This document shows, piece by piece, positions 1-8,092 of a stretch of DNA of 64,000 bases. The notes beneath the pieces are model-generated. The model was given only the letters and a program-made list of their open reading frames with translations. It had not been told where the DNA came from and did no database searches. The DNA is from Paraburkholderia caledonica NBRC 102488. Lineage in GTDB: Bacteria > Pseudomonadota > Gammaproteobacteria > Burkholderiales > Burkholderiaceae. The position numbers were made by a program, and so were the translations under genes. The stretch lies in assembly GCF_000685095.1 (NCBI RefSeq), contig NZ_BAYE01000003.1, positions 310,001 to 374,000 of the forward strand. Reading direction: 5' to 3'. Positions within the stretch are counted from its first letter, which is position 1; each line of letters starts with the position of its first letter.

Positions 1-110
1 CGCCGTTCGACCGCAAGCCGGGCGACAAACCGGCGCTGAATGACGCGGAGATCAAGGACATCGTGGCGTTTCTGAATACGCTCACCGATGGCTATAAGAC
101 GGGGAGCTGA
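1..110 (+). CDS. C-terminal end of a di-haem cytochrome c peroxidase-like protein (partial)
   Basis: Only the last 35 codons are in the window; the first whole codon is at 3 and the TGA is at 108-110. The tail reads LNDAEIKDIVAFLNTLTDGY, which matches the conserved C-terminus of the CcpA/MauG family of periplasmic di-haem cytochrome c peroxidases, where this helix follows the second haem domain. Those enzymes reduce hydrogen peroxide using electrons from small c-type cytochromes. The haem-binding motifs lie outside the window, so the exact subfamily cannot be judged. The gene is followed by about 70 bases and then a converging small gene. Confidence 0.7.
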   Translation, partial: PFDRKPGDKPALNDAEIKDIVAFLNTLTDGYKTGS

Positions 111-182
111 CGAAGAAGCTTCGCGAGCGGCGCGCCGCCGGATGCGCGGCCGGCCCGCGGTGATCTCGCGGTAACAGGCGTT

Positions 183-422
183 TCAGATAGACGCGCCGGC
201 GGCGATGCAGAAACAGGCGGCGAGCAGCAGCGCAAAAGAGACGAGCACGCATGCGATGCCTACGCGCGTCACGATGTTCGGCCAGCGGGGACGGCGCAGT
301 CCGTCGATCGGGATGATGGGCCGCGCGAGACCGGGATCGCATCGGATAGCGACCGGCACGAGCGCCACGCAAAGCAGCGCGAGTGCGACGGCAACGGTTT
401 CCAGTGCAACGGTGAATTCCAT
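183..422 (-). CDS. Small two-helix membrane protein, unknown function
   Basis: This would encode 79 residues. I take the ATG at 422, giving MEFTVALETV; an upstream TTG at 467 adds 15 non-hydrophobic residues. Two hydrophobic stretches are plain, about residues 5-27 and 50-75, joined by a short polar loop with several prolines and arginines (PIIPIDGLRRPRWPN). This suggests an integral inner-membrane protein with both ends on one side. No Shine-Dalgarno sequence is obvious before either start. I do not recognise the family. It converges on the cytochrome peroxidase gene. Confidence 0.5.
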   Translation of the reverse strand: MEFTVALETVAVALALLCVALVPVAIRCDPGLARPIIPIDGLRRPRWPNIVTRVGIACVLVSFALLLAACFCIAAGASI

Positions 423-768
423 GATTGGGCGTTTGAAGAGGTCAATGCGAAAGCGCAATACGGCCAATCTTAGGAAAGCGTGACGTCCGGCGATATGGGA
501 GCCATCCTAAAAATGAGAGCGACTAAATCAGACTGACCAGGTGAGAGCGGCTGATTGAGAGCGACTACCGGTCGCGAGCTGTAGCCTCGCTTCGCGCATT
601 GTTTCGGCGGGCGATTGTCGCGTGGACGGGGAACGAGTCGCCTCGGCGCAGCGCGCCAAAGCTGTCGCGACGGACATGCTATGCTTTTGGGGTCCAGATC
701 AAGAGCGGCCATCAGTGCGCTCGATACCGCCCAAAAACGCAGTACAAACGTATCCGAGGAGCCCCTTC
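423..768. other. Intergenic region with four imperfect 14-bp repeats
   Basis: No convincing gene lies here; a possible 80-residue minus-strand reading frame has no family features. The region contains four head-to-tail imperfect 14-base units (514-569). It presumably also contains the promoters of the divergent small membrane protein and surface protein genes. Confidence 0.5.
514..569. repeat. Four tandem imperfect 14-bp repeats
   Basis: Units begin at 514, 528, 542 and 556. Three begin TGAGAGCGRCT and the one at 528 (TCAGACTGACC) matches it at about 8 of 11 positions. The exact 14-base phase across four units argues against chance. They end about 200 bases upstream of the surface protein start at 769. 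Function is unknown; an array of regulator sites is possible but unsupported. Confidence 0.5.
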
Positions 769-1158
769 ATGTCGATGCGAACCCGTGCACTCCGTCAACT
801 GACCGCCGCCGGTCTCCTGCTTGGAGCGGCCATCGGCGCGCAAGCGGCGAATCTCGGTTTCCTCAATGACACGCCGATCAGCTACATGAAAGAGCGCGAC
901 GTCGAGTCGATCAAGCATGCGGTCTTCGCCGCACTCGACGAAAAGCACGACGGCGAAAGCACCAACTGGGTCAACGAAGGCACCCGCAACAGCGTGAAGA
1001 TCGACGCGACCATTACGGTCGCGAGCACGTCGAAGGAAGGCGAGCGCACGTGTCGCGACCTCGGTGTCGTGCTCAGTGCAAAAGGGCAGTCCATGAACCT
1101 GCGCCCGCAGTTCTGCAAGCAGGGCGACGGCAAGTGGCAGTTGCAGAAGAAGCACTAA
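769..1158 (+). CDS. Secreted surface-antigen-like protein (17 kDa antigen / RT0821 C-terminal domain type)
   Basis: The product has 129 residues. The ATG at 769 has GAGGA at 756-760. Residues 1 to about 25 form a clear Sec signal peptide (positively charged start, hydrophobic core, AQA cleavage site). The mature part has the pattern W-x-N-x-x-T-x-N, then ER-T-C-R-D, then C-K-Q-x-D-G-x-W-Q near the C-terminus. This is the signature of the C-terminal domain of rickettsial 17 kDa-type surface antigens. The glycine-zipper segment of longer members is absent. The two cysteines, in ERTCRDL and QFCKQG, could form a disulphide in the periplasm. The biochemical role is unknown. It stands alone and precedes the Nudix gene by 82 bases. 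Confidence 0.65.
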   Translation: MSMRTRALRQLTAAGLLLGAAIGAQAANLGFLNDTPISYMKERDVESIKHAVFAALDEKHDGESTNWVNEGTRNSVKIDATITVASTSKEGERTCRDLGVVLSAKGQSMNLRPQFCKQGDGKWQLQKKH

Positions 1159-1240
1159 GCATGTGTTCAGTCGTGGAAATACCGGCGGGTCGTTTGCGAG
1201 CACGCACGGATGCCGTGAGTCAGACCGGATCGGAGCGGCG

Positions 1241-1690
1241 ATGAGCCCGCGGATAGTCTCGTGCGGTATCGTGCTACTCGATCCCGAAGGCCGCGTGCTG
1301 CTCGCGCATGCCACCGAGACATCGCATTGGGACATTCCGAAAGGTCATGGCGAGGAAGGCGAGGCGCCGCACGTCACCGCGCTGCGCGAGATGGTCGAAG
1401 AGACCGGAGTCGCGATCGAGCCGGAGCGTCTGAAGGATTTGGGCCTGTTCGTCTACCGGCGCGACAAGGATCTGCATCTGTTCGCGGCGCGCGCCACCGC
1501 CGATGAACTCGACCTGAGCTCCTACACCTGCACGTCGCTGTTTCCGCGCCGCTCGGACGGTAAGCTGATTCCCGAGATGGATGCCTATCGTTGGACCGCG
1601 CCCGACGAAGCGGAAAAGTACGCGAGCCGCAGCCTCGCGCGGCTCTTTCAAACCACGCTTTCACTGACGGAATTGCACCGGTCGTTATAG
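1241..1690 (+). CDS. Nudix hydrolase
   Basis: The product is a 149-residue single-domain Nudix protein. The Nudix box at residues 35-57 is complete: Gly35, Glu41, Arg49-Glu50, Glu53-Glu54 and Gly56 fit GX5EX7REUXEEXGU. The box binds the metals for cleavage of a nucleoside diphosphate linked to another group. The run SHWDIPKGHGEEGE before and into the box resembles the bacterial Ap4A/NADH-type enzymes that lack extra domains. The substrate cannot be read from sequence. I chose the ATG at 1241, preceded by CGGAGCGG; a longer frame from 1163 adds 26 residues with no family match. Confidence 0.85.
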   Translation: MSPRIVSCGIVLLDPEGRVLLAHATETSHWDIPKGHGEEGEAPHVTALREMVEETGVAIEPERLKDLGLFVYRRDKDLHLFAARATADELDLSSYTCTSLFPRRSDGKLIPEMDAYRWTAPDEAEKYASRSLARLFQTTLSLTELHRSL

Positions 1691-1775
1691 CGGCGACGCA
1701 GCGCCGCACGCGCGCTAGCCGTGCATTGCGTCTGTCGGCTTCGCCGGTTCGACGCGAGAGAAGGCACGCACAAAG

Positions 1776-1810
1776 AAAAAGGCGTGCATCCAATGAAACG
1801 GATGCACGCC
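1776..1810 (-). terminator. Rho-independent terminator of glnS
   Basis: An 11-bp perfect stem (1781-1791 pairs with 1800-1810) encloses an 8-base loop. Read on the minus strand it is followed by five T's (AAAAA at 1776-1780). It lies about 75 bases past the glnS stop, the right place and direction. The plus side lacks a T run, so it is weaker for the Nudix gene. Confidence 0.8.
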
Positions 1811-1883
1811 CTGGTCGATCACTGGTGCGCGACTAACGCCCTCTGAAGCGGCGACGCTTGCGGTTAGCCGTTGTCTTCGCCGC

Positions 1884-3593
1884 TTACGCCGGCTTGCCCC
1901 AACTGTCGCGCAAACTCACGATCCGGTTGAACACAGGCTTGCCCGGCTGCGAGTCCACGCGGTCCGCGACAAAGTAACCGTGACGCTCGAACTGATAGCG
2001 CTGTTCAGGCAACGTGCCGTGCGCGCCAGGTTCGAGGTAGGCGTTGACCACGCGCTTCGAGTCGGGATTCAGCGCTTCGAGGAAATCGCGGCCGCCTGCG
2101 TCCGGTTGCGGTTCCTTGAAAAGGCGGTCGTAAATTCGCACTTCCGCCGGGCACGCGGCTGCCGCGCTGACCCAGTGAATGTTGCCCTTGACCTTGTAGT
2201 TGTTCGCGCCTTCGGTGCCCGACCGGCTGTCCGGGAAGTAGTTGCAATGCACCGCGACGATGTTGCCGTTCTCGTCCTTCTCGGCACCCGTGCATTCGAT
2301 CACGTAGCCGTAGCGCAGGCGCACCTTGTTGCCGGGGAAGAGGCGGAAATAGCCCTTGGGCGGCGTTTCGGTGAAGTCGTCGCGCTCGATCCACAGCTCG
2401 CGCGAAATCGGAAACTCGCGCATGCCCTGTTCAGGATGATGTGGATGCACCGGCGCGCTGCACGGCTCGGTGAGTCCCTCAGGGAAGTTGTCGATGATCA
2501 GTTTCAGCGGGTCGAGCACAGCGGCGATGCGCGGTGCCTTTTCGTCGAGATCGTCGCGCAGCGCGCCTTCGAACACGCTCATGTCGATCCAGGAATCGAC
2601 CTTCGTGACGCCGATACGCTCGCAGAACAACTGGATGGACTCAGGCGTGAAGCCGCGCCGGCGCACGCCGACGATGGTCGGCATGCGCGGATCGTCCCAA
2701 CCGTCCACGTGGCCTTCGTTCACGAGTTGCAGCAGCTTGCGCTTGCTGGTGATCGCGTAAGTCAGATTCAGACGCGAGAATTCGATTTGCTGAGGCAGCG
2801 GGCGCGTGAAAATACCCGCTTCGGCCAGCTCGTTCAGAATCCAGTCGTAGAGCGGACGGTGGTCTTCGAATTCGAGCGTGCACAGCGAATGCGTGATGTT
2901 TTCCAGTGCGTCCGAAATGCAATGCGTGTAGTCGTACATCGGATACACGCACCACTTGTCGCCCGTGCGGTAATGATGCGCGAAGCGGATCCGGTAAAGC
3001 ACCGGATCGCGCATGTTGAAGTTCGGCGACGACATGTCGATCTTCGCGCGCAGCACGTGCTCGCCTTCCTTGAACTCGCCCGCCTTCATGCGGCGGAAAA
3101 GGTTCAGGTTTTCCTCAACTGAACGCTCCCGGAAGGGCGAGGGCGTGCCGACCTCGGTAGCCGAGCCGCGGTTCGCGCGCATTTCCTCGGCGGACTGGCT
3201 GTCGACATACGCCTTGCCGCGCTGAATGAGCAACTCGGCGAATTCGTACAGCTTGTCGTAGTAGTCACTCGCGTAGTAGAGGTGTTCCTTGTCGTCTTTC
3301 TGCCACTCGAAGCCGAGCCAGCGCACGGCGTCGATGATCGAGTCGACGTATTCGACGCTTTCCTTCTCCGGATTGGTGTCGTCAAAGCGCAGATGGCATA
3401 CGCCGCCATAGCTGCGCGCCACGCCGAAGTTCAGGCAGATACTCTTGGCGTGACCGATGTGCAGATAGCCGTTCGGCTCGGGCGGAAAGCGCGTTTCGAC
3501 GCGCTGGCCCCACTTGCCGGTACGGTTGTCGTCGTCAATGATGTTGCGGATGAAATTGGATGCCGCTGGCGCGTCGTTGCGTTCGGTATTCAT
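1884..3593 (-). CDS. glnS: Glutaminyl-tRNA synthetase
   Basis: This is a 569-residue class I aminoacyl-tRNA synthetase that charges tRNA-Gln with glutamine in the cytoplasm. The segment [16 protein letters not shown] has the class I HIGH motif at residues 45-48. TSKRKL replaces KMSKS, as in E. coli GlnRS. The length and the two-part C-terminal anticodon-binding beta-barrel region are normal for bacterial GlnS. The ATG at 3593 is chosen because the family begins just before NFIRNII; an upstream frame adds 14 residues without similarity. No strong ribosome-binding site is seen. It is transcribed away from the gamma-glutamyltranspeptidase gene and ends at a terminator (1776-1810). Confidence 0.97.
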   Translation of the reverse strand: MNTERNDAPAASNFIRNIIDDDNRTGKWGQRVETRFPPEPNGYLHIGHAKSICLNFGVARSYGGVCHLRFDDTNPEKESVEYVDSIIDAVRWLGFEWQKDDKEHLYYASDYYDKLYEFAELLIQRGKAYVDSQSAEEMRANRGSATEVGTPSPFRERSVEENLNLFRRMKAGEFKEGEHVLRAKIDMSSPNFNMRDPVLYRIRFAHHYRTGDKWCVYPMYDYTHCISDALENITHSLCTLEFEDHRPLYDWILNELAEAGIFTRPLPQQIEFSRLNLTYAITSKRKLLQLVNEGHVDGWDDPRMPTIVGVRRRGFTPESIQLFCERIGVTKVDSWIDMSVFEGALRDDLDEKAPRIAAVLDPLKLIIDNFPEGLTEPCSAPVHPHHPEQGMREFPISRELWIERDDFTETPPKGYFRLFPGNKVRLRYGYVIECTGAEKDENGNIVAVHCNYFPDSRSGTEGANNYKVKGNIHWVSAAAACPAEVRIYDRLFKEPQPDAGGRDFLEALNPDSKRVVNAYLEPGAHGTLPEQRYQFERHGYFVADRVDSQPGKPVFNRIVSLRDSWGKPA

Positions 3594-4071
3594 GCGAGAT
3601 GGTGAAAGTCTGTCGGGGGCGCGCAATACGCCCACTTATCCGACAATTCTACCTGACGAGGCACGATGCGGCAGGCGAGTGCGGTGCGCCGCCGACGCTC
3701 GAGCGGCTTTCATGGCGCGCCGCGCCGCGAGTTATGCCAGGACTTGCGCAGCAGTTCGGGCGCAGTTCGATGCGAAGACCGGCTGTAACAGGAGGTAAAT
3801 CGTTTTGTTCAGCGCCGGGCAGCGACTTAGCATGCCGGTCGGCGCGGGTCTGCACGGGCGCAGGAAACGCGCGTTGCCTTGCAGGTCGGCGCCGTGCGCA
3901 GCCTCTGGCGGCAGCCTCAGCGCCCGCCGATCATTCAAGAACGGTGCCGCTAGCGCCGTGGCGGCGCATCCGGCCCGCGCTGCGCTCACGCAAGCCGCAC
4001 GTTCCGTCTCGCCTTGCTCGGACTTTTTCTGTTCGTGCAACATGGTGCCCTTAGTTGCCGGAGTCTCTCGG
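3594..4071. other. Divergent intergenic region between glnS and ggt
   Basis: These 478 bases have no independently supported gene. An open frame runs from a TTG at 3805 in phase with ggt and has a consensus AGGAGGT at 3790-3796 before it. Translation of that part shows no signal peptide or family similarity, so I treat it as leader sequence, with the caveat recorded in the findings. Confidence 0.5.
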
Positions 4072-5844
4072 ATGCCAATCTTGACGCACGACGCGCCTCG
4101 CGCGCCCTTTGCCTTTACTTCGTTCGCGCGACCGATCGCGGCCGCAACGTTATCGGCTGCGTTCGCTGCGTGCATCGTCGCGCCCGCCGCGGTGCTCGCC
4201 AAAACGCCGCAGCCTAAGGCCGTGCTCGATGCATCCGCGGTGGCCGCGCCGGATCGCTACAGCGCCGACGCCGCGCAGCAAATCTTCGCCGCAGGCGGCA
4301 ACGCAGTGGACGCCGCCGTGGCTATCGCCTTCACGCTGGCGGTCACGCGCCCGGATGCGGGGAACCTCGGCGGCGGTGGGTTCATGACGCTGTTCGTCGA
4401 CGGCAAGCCGTATTTTCTCGACTACCGCGAGCGCGCGCCGCAACAGGCGACGCGTGACATGTATCTCGACGACAAAGGCAACGTCGTGCCAGGCATGAGT
4501 TCCATTGGCCATCGCGCGGTGGCTGTGCCGGGCAGCGTCGACGGTATGTGGCAGGCTCAGCAGCGTTTTGGAAAGCTCAAGTGGAAGCAGGTACTCGCGC
4601 CCGCTATCCGCTACGCCACTGAAGGCTTTCAGGTTGATCCCCGGCTCCAGCAACAGCGTGACGCGGCGGCGAAGCATCTTGCCGGCAAGACGAACTTCGA
4701 CGCCTATTTCTCGGGCATGAAAGCAGGCGCCACTTATCGGCAGCCGGAACTGGCGCAAACGCTCACACGGATTGCGAGCGACGGCGGCCGTGAGTTCTAC
4801 GAAGGGCGCACCGCCCATCTGCTCGCGCAGCAAATGTACGGGCATGGTTTCGTCACGAAGGGGGACCTGCTGCAATACAAGGCCGTGTGGCGTCAGCCAC
4901 TCACTGCAAACTGGAACGGCTATCAGGTGCTGACGGCGCCGCCGCCGAGTTCGGGCGGCGTGGGGCTCATCCAGATGCTGAAAATGAAGGCCGATCTGAA
5001 GCAGGCTTTCGACGGGCTCGAAGTGAACTCTGCGCCGTATATCCATCTGGTCGCGCAGATCGAAGACCGCGTGTTCGCCGACCGCCAGCAGTACCTGGGC
5101 GACCCGGATTCGTACAAGCTACCGGTCGATAAACTCCTCGACGACGCCTACCTTAGCCAACGCGCAGCCGAGGTCAGTGCGGACGAAGTGCCAGGCGCGA
5201 CGCCGGTCAAACCCGGCTTGGGCGACGCGGTACCCGAAAAAGCGCAAACCACGCATTTCTCGGTCGTGGACAAGTGGGGCAACGCGGTGTCAAACACCAC
5301 GACGCTCGACGGCGAATTCGGCTCAGGTGTGGTGGTCGACGGCGCGGGTTTCCTGCTCAATGACGCGATGGACGACTTCGTGACGAAGGCCGGCGCCGCG
5401 GGCCAGTCTGGCTCGACGGCTGCCACGGCTGCCACGGGTGCGGAACTCAACACGGTGCTGGCGGGCCGCCGCCCGCTTTCGTCGATGACACCAACCATCC
5501 TGCTGAAGGACAACAAGGTGTCGCTCGTGATCGGAACGCCCGGAGGATCGCGCATTCTTACGTCGATCTTCCAGGTCATGACCGATCTCTACGACTTCAA
5601 TATGCCGCCTGACGACGCGCTCGCCACGATGCGCTTTCATCATCAGTTACTGCCGCCCAAGACGATTTACTTCGAGCCGTACCGTCCAGTTACTGGCGAA
5701 CTCGCCACCGCGCTGCAGGACTTGGGCTACACGCTGGAAGGGCAGTCGTTCAACGGCGACGTGCAGATGATCCGCATCGACGGCGCGACGCCCGAGCCGG
5801 CCGCCGATCCGCGTGGCATGGGAGTAGGACGTGTGATACGTTGA
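4072..5844 (+). CDS. ggt: Gamma-glutamyltranspeptidase, periplasmic
   Basis: The product has 590 residues and belongs to the Ntn-hydrolase family that cleaves the gamma-glutamyl bond of glutathione and related compounds. A signal peptide covers about residues 1-43 and ends in the hydrophobic run before VLAKTPQPK. The autocleavage site is the TTHFSVVD segment; Thr393 would be the new N-terminus and nucleophile of the small subunit. Downstream NTTTLDGEFGSG and LNDAMDDF match the oxyanion and substrate-binding strands. GNLGGGGFM near residue 100 is also typical. The ATG at 4072 is preceded by GGAG. A longer frame from TTG 3805 is possible. The next gene follows after 81 bases on the same strand. 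Confidence 0.93.
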   Translation: MPILTHDAPRAPFAFTSFARPIAAATLSAAFAACIVAPAAVLAKTPQPKAVLDASAVAAPDRYSADAAQQIFAAGGNAVDAAVAIAFTLAVTRPDAGNLGGGGFMTLFVDGKPYFLDYRERAPQQATRDMYLDDKGNVVPGMSSIGHRAVAVPGSVDGMWQAQQRFGKLKWKQVLAPAIRYATEGFQVDPRLQQQRDAAAKHLAGKTNFDAYFSGMKAGATYRQPELAQTLTRIASDGGREFYEGRTAHLLAQQMYGHGFVTKGDLLQYKAVWRQPLTANWNGYQVLTAPPPSSGGVGLIQMLKMKADLKQAFDGLEVNSAPYIHLVAQIEDRVFADRQQYLGDPDSYKLPVDKLLDDAYLSQRAAEVSADEVPGATPVKPGLGDAVPEKAQTTHFSVVDKWGNAVSNTTTLDGEFGSGVVVDGAGFLLNDAMDDFVTKAGAAGQSGSTAATAATGAELNTVLAGRRPLSSMTPTILLKDNKVSLVIGTPGGSRILTSIFQVMTDLYDFNMPPDDALATMRFHHQLLPPKTIYFEPYRPVTGELATALQDLGYTLEGQSFNGDVQMIRIDGATPEPAADPRGMGVGRVIR

Positions 5845-5925
5845 GCGCTCGACGGGTTGCAGCTGGCCACCGCTGATAGCGGTCGCCCGCGATTGCACGC
5901 TAAAACAAAATCTACGGGGAACACG

Positions 5926-6486
5926 ATGAACGCACAACAGCCGGGCGTACTCGTATTGCCGGGTTACCAGAACTCCGGCGCAGGGCATTGGCAGACGCGC
6001 TGGGAGGCTCTCGATCCCGCATTCGCGAGGGTGCAGATGCCTGACTGGGATTATCCCGTGCGCGATGCCTGGTGCCGCGCGCTCGACTCAGCGGTGGCAG
6101 CCGCTGATGGTCCGGTCGTCTTCGCGGCCCACAGCCTCGGTTGCCTGACGGCCGCGTTCTGGGCCTCGCAGTACGCGAGCGTCGCCCAACTCGGCAAAAT
6201 TGCGGGCGCGTTGCTGGTCGCCGTTCCCGATCCCGCTGGAACGAACTTCCCGCGGAACGCGAGCGGATTCGTGCCCGTGCCGACTGAGCGCTTGCCGTTT
6301 CGGAGCATCGTGGTTGCGAGTAGCAACGATCCGTACGGCGGCGTGCCGTTCTCGCAAGCCTGCGCAAACGCGTGGGGCAGCCGCTGGATCGACGTGGGTC
6401 CGCGCGGACATATCAATGCCGACAGCGGGCTCGGCGATTGGGACGAGGCGCGCGGCTGGCTGGCCTCGCTGCGCGCCTCGGATTGA
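5926..6486 (+). CDS. RBBP9/YdeN-type alpha/beta hydrolase
   Basis: The product is a 186-residue cytoplasmic serine hydrolase of the small RBBP9/YdeN family. The N-terminus GVLVLPGYQNSGAGHWQTRW is the family hallmark. Ser70 in the AHSLG nucleophile elbow, an Asp in the SSNDPYG strand (residues about 131-137) and His in RGHINADSGLG complete the triad. The natural substrate of these proteins is largely unknown. ACGGGGA before the ATG at 5926 serves as ribosome-binding site. It lies 81 bases after ggt on the same strand and converges on the CoA-transferase gene. Confidence 0.85.
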   Translation: MNAQQPGVLVLPGYQNSGAGHWQTRWEALDPAFARVQMPDWDYPVRDAWCRALDSAVAAADGPVVFAAHSLGCLTAAFWASQYASVAQLGKIAGALLVAVPDPAGTNFPRNASGFVPVPTERLPFRSIVVASSNDPYGGVPFSQACANAWGSRWIDVGPRGHINADSGLGDWDEARGWLASLRASD

Positions 6487-6526
6487 GCGCGGGACGAGAG
6501 GCAGCCCGGGCGGAAGCGGGCATTTC

Positions 6527-7747
6527 TCAAATCACGGATTGCCCGCGTAACGCTGCGATCCGTCCGTCGCCGTAACCGAGCACGTCGCGCAAAACGCTTT
6601 CTGTATGCTCTCCGAGCGTCGGCGGATGCGTGAGCGCTTGTGGCGGCGTGCCCGTCATATTGATCGGATTACGCACCAGTTTGACGGTGCCGCCCGACGG
6701 ATGCGGCAGATCGACCTGCATGCCGCGCGCCACCACCTGCTCGTTTTCGAACACCTCCGCAAGATCGTTGATCGGACCGCACGGCACGCCGGCTGCCTCG
6801 AGCGCCGCGATCCAGTCCTGCTTGCCCTTCAAGCGGACCATTTCTGCGAGGATCGGCACGAGCACGTCGCGATGCCGCACGCGCGCGGGATTGGTCGCGA
6901 AACGCTCGTCTTCGGCAAGTTCCGGGCGTTGGCCCACCTCGACGAACTTGCGGAACTGGCCGTCGTTGCCGACCGCGACGATGATCCAGCCGTCGCTCGT
7001 CTGGAACGTCTGGTACGGCACGATGTTCGGATGCGCGTTGCCCCAGCGGACGGGCGGCTGACCGCTCGCGAGGTAGTTCGAATTCATGTTGGCCAGCATG
7101 GCGACCTGCACGTCGAGCAATGCCATGTCGATATATTGGCCTTCCCCGGTGCGATCGCGGTGCGTGAGAGCCGTGAGCACGGCGATGGTCGAATACATGC
7201 CGGTCATGAGATCTGCAATCGCCACGCCGGCCTTTTGCGGACCGCCGCCAGGCTGGCCGTCGCGCTCGCCGGTGATACTCATGAATCCGCCGATCCCCTG
7301 CACGATGAAGTCGTAGCCCGCGCGCTGCGCATACGGTCCGGTCTGCCCGAATCCCGTTACGGAGCAGTAGATCAGATCGGGCTTCACTTCTTTCAGCGAC
7401 GCGTAATCGAGGCCGTATTTCTTCAGCTGCCCGACCTTGTAGTTCTCCAGCACCACATCGCTTTGCGCGGCCAGTTCGCGAATGATCCTTTGACCTTCCG
7501 GCGACGCGATGTCGATGGTCACCGAGCGCTTGTTGCGGTTCGCGGCGAGATAATAGGCCGCCTCGCGCGTGTCCGCGCCCTCGGGCGTCTTGAGGTACGG
7601 AGGGCCCCAGTGGCGCGTGTCGTCACCCACGTCGGGGCGTTCGATCTTGATCACGTCTGCGCCGAAATCGGCAAGCGTCTGCGCGCACCAGGGGCCGGCG
7701 AGCACGCGGGTAAGATCCAGCACACGGATATGACTGAGAGCGCCCAT
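6527..7747 (-). CDS. CaiB/BaiF family (class III) CoA-transferase
   Basis: The product is 406 residues from the ATG at 7747; a TTG at 7765 would add six. It begins LSHIRVLDLTRVLAGPWCAQ and continues with GADVIKIERP, the family N-terminal signature. The nucleophilic Asp expected in this family lies in the IADLMTGMYST segment, and GGFMSITGE is also typical. These dimeric enzymes move CoA between carboxylic acids such as formyl, succinyl or carnitine derivatives. The neighbours give no clue to the substrate, so formyl-CoA transferase should not be assumed. GGAG lies 12 bases before 7747, somewhat long spacing. Confidence 0.9.
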   Translation of the reverse strand: MGALSHIRVLDLTRVLAGPWCAQTLADFGADVIKIERPDVGDDTRHWGPPYLKTPEGADTREAAYYLAANRNKRSVTIDIASPEGQRIIRELAAQSDVVLENYKVGQLKKYGLDYASLKEVKPDLIYCSVTGFGQTGPYAQRAGYDFIVQGIGGFMSITGERDGQPGGGPQKAGVAIADLMTGMYSTIAVLTALTHRDRTGEGQYIDMALLDVQVAMLANMNSNYLASGQPPVRWGNAHPNIVPYQTFQTSDGWIIVAVGNDGQFRKFVEVGQRPELAEDERFATNPARVRHRDVLVPILAEMVRLKGKQDWIAALEAAGVPCGPINDLAEVFENEQVVARGMQVDLPHPSGGTVKLVRNPINMTGTPPQALTHPPTLGEHTESVLRDVLGYGDGRIAALRGQSVI

Positions 7748-8000
7748 GTTTGTCGATGTCTCCAATGTAAGCGGCCGGCGCGCAAGGCACCGTGTATGTG
7801 GGCAATCTTAAGCGATTCGCGCGCGCCGGCGCAGTCGGCCAAAAGTCATAAGACGAATGACGCGCAATTCTCGCGAGCGCTGCAGGAGCCACGCGAGAAC
7901 TCGTGCGCGCCTCAACGCATCCCATGTCTCACACTACCCGGTGCGACCTGGCCGAACGGCTAACCACGCGGCGGCGCGCCGCGCGAGGCCGCCGATCCCG

Positions 8001-8006
8001 TATAAT
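8001..8006 (+). promoter_or_regulatory. Possible -10 element for alaS
   Basis: A perfect TATAAT lies 87 bases before the alaS ATG in otherwise GC-rich DNA. No good -35 hexamer is found 16-18 bases upstream, so the assignment is tentative. Confidence 0.4.
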
Positions 8007-8092
8007 CAGTCGTTTAAGAAACAAACAGTTGGCGCATCTTCCGATGCCGCCGGTAAAAGTCTGGAAACAGTCAGGACCGTCCCCCGCACGCT

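Noticed and set aside
470..712. An 80-residue minus-strand frame
   Set aside because: No ribosome site, Arg/Pro-rich composition and overlap with the 14-bp repeats; no sign of a real protein.
1846..1885. Inverted repeat AAGCGGCGA/TCGCCGCTT at the glnS stop
   Set aside because: Spacer of 22 bases and no T run; the hairpin at 1781-1810 is a better terminator.
6605..7963. Long open frame opposite the CoA-transferase gene
   Set aside because: Arg/His-rich product with no family features; it is the usual antisense opening seen in GC-rich genes. The same holds for 1980-3122, 8006-9427 and 37122-39152.
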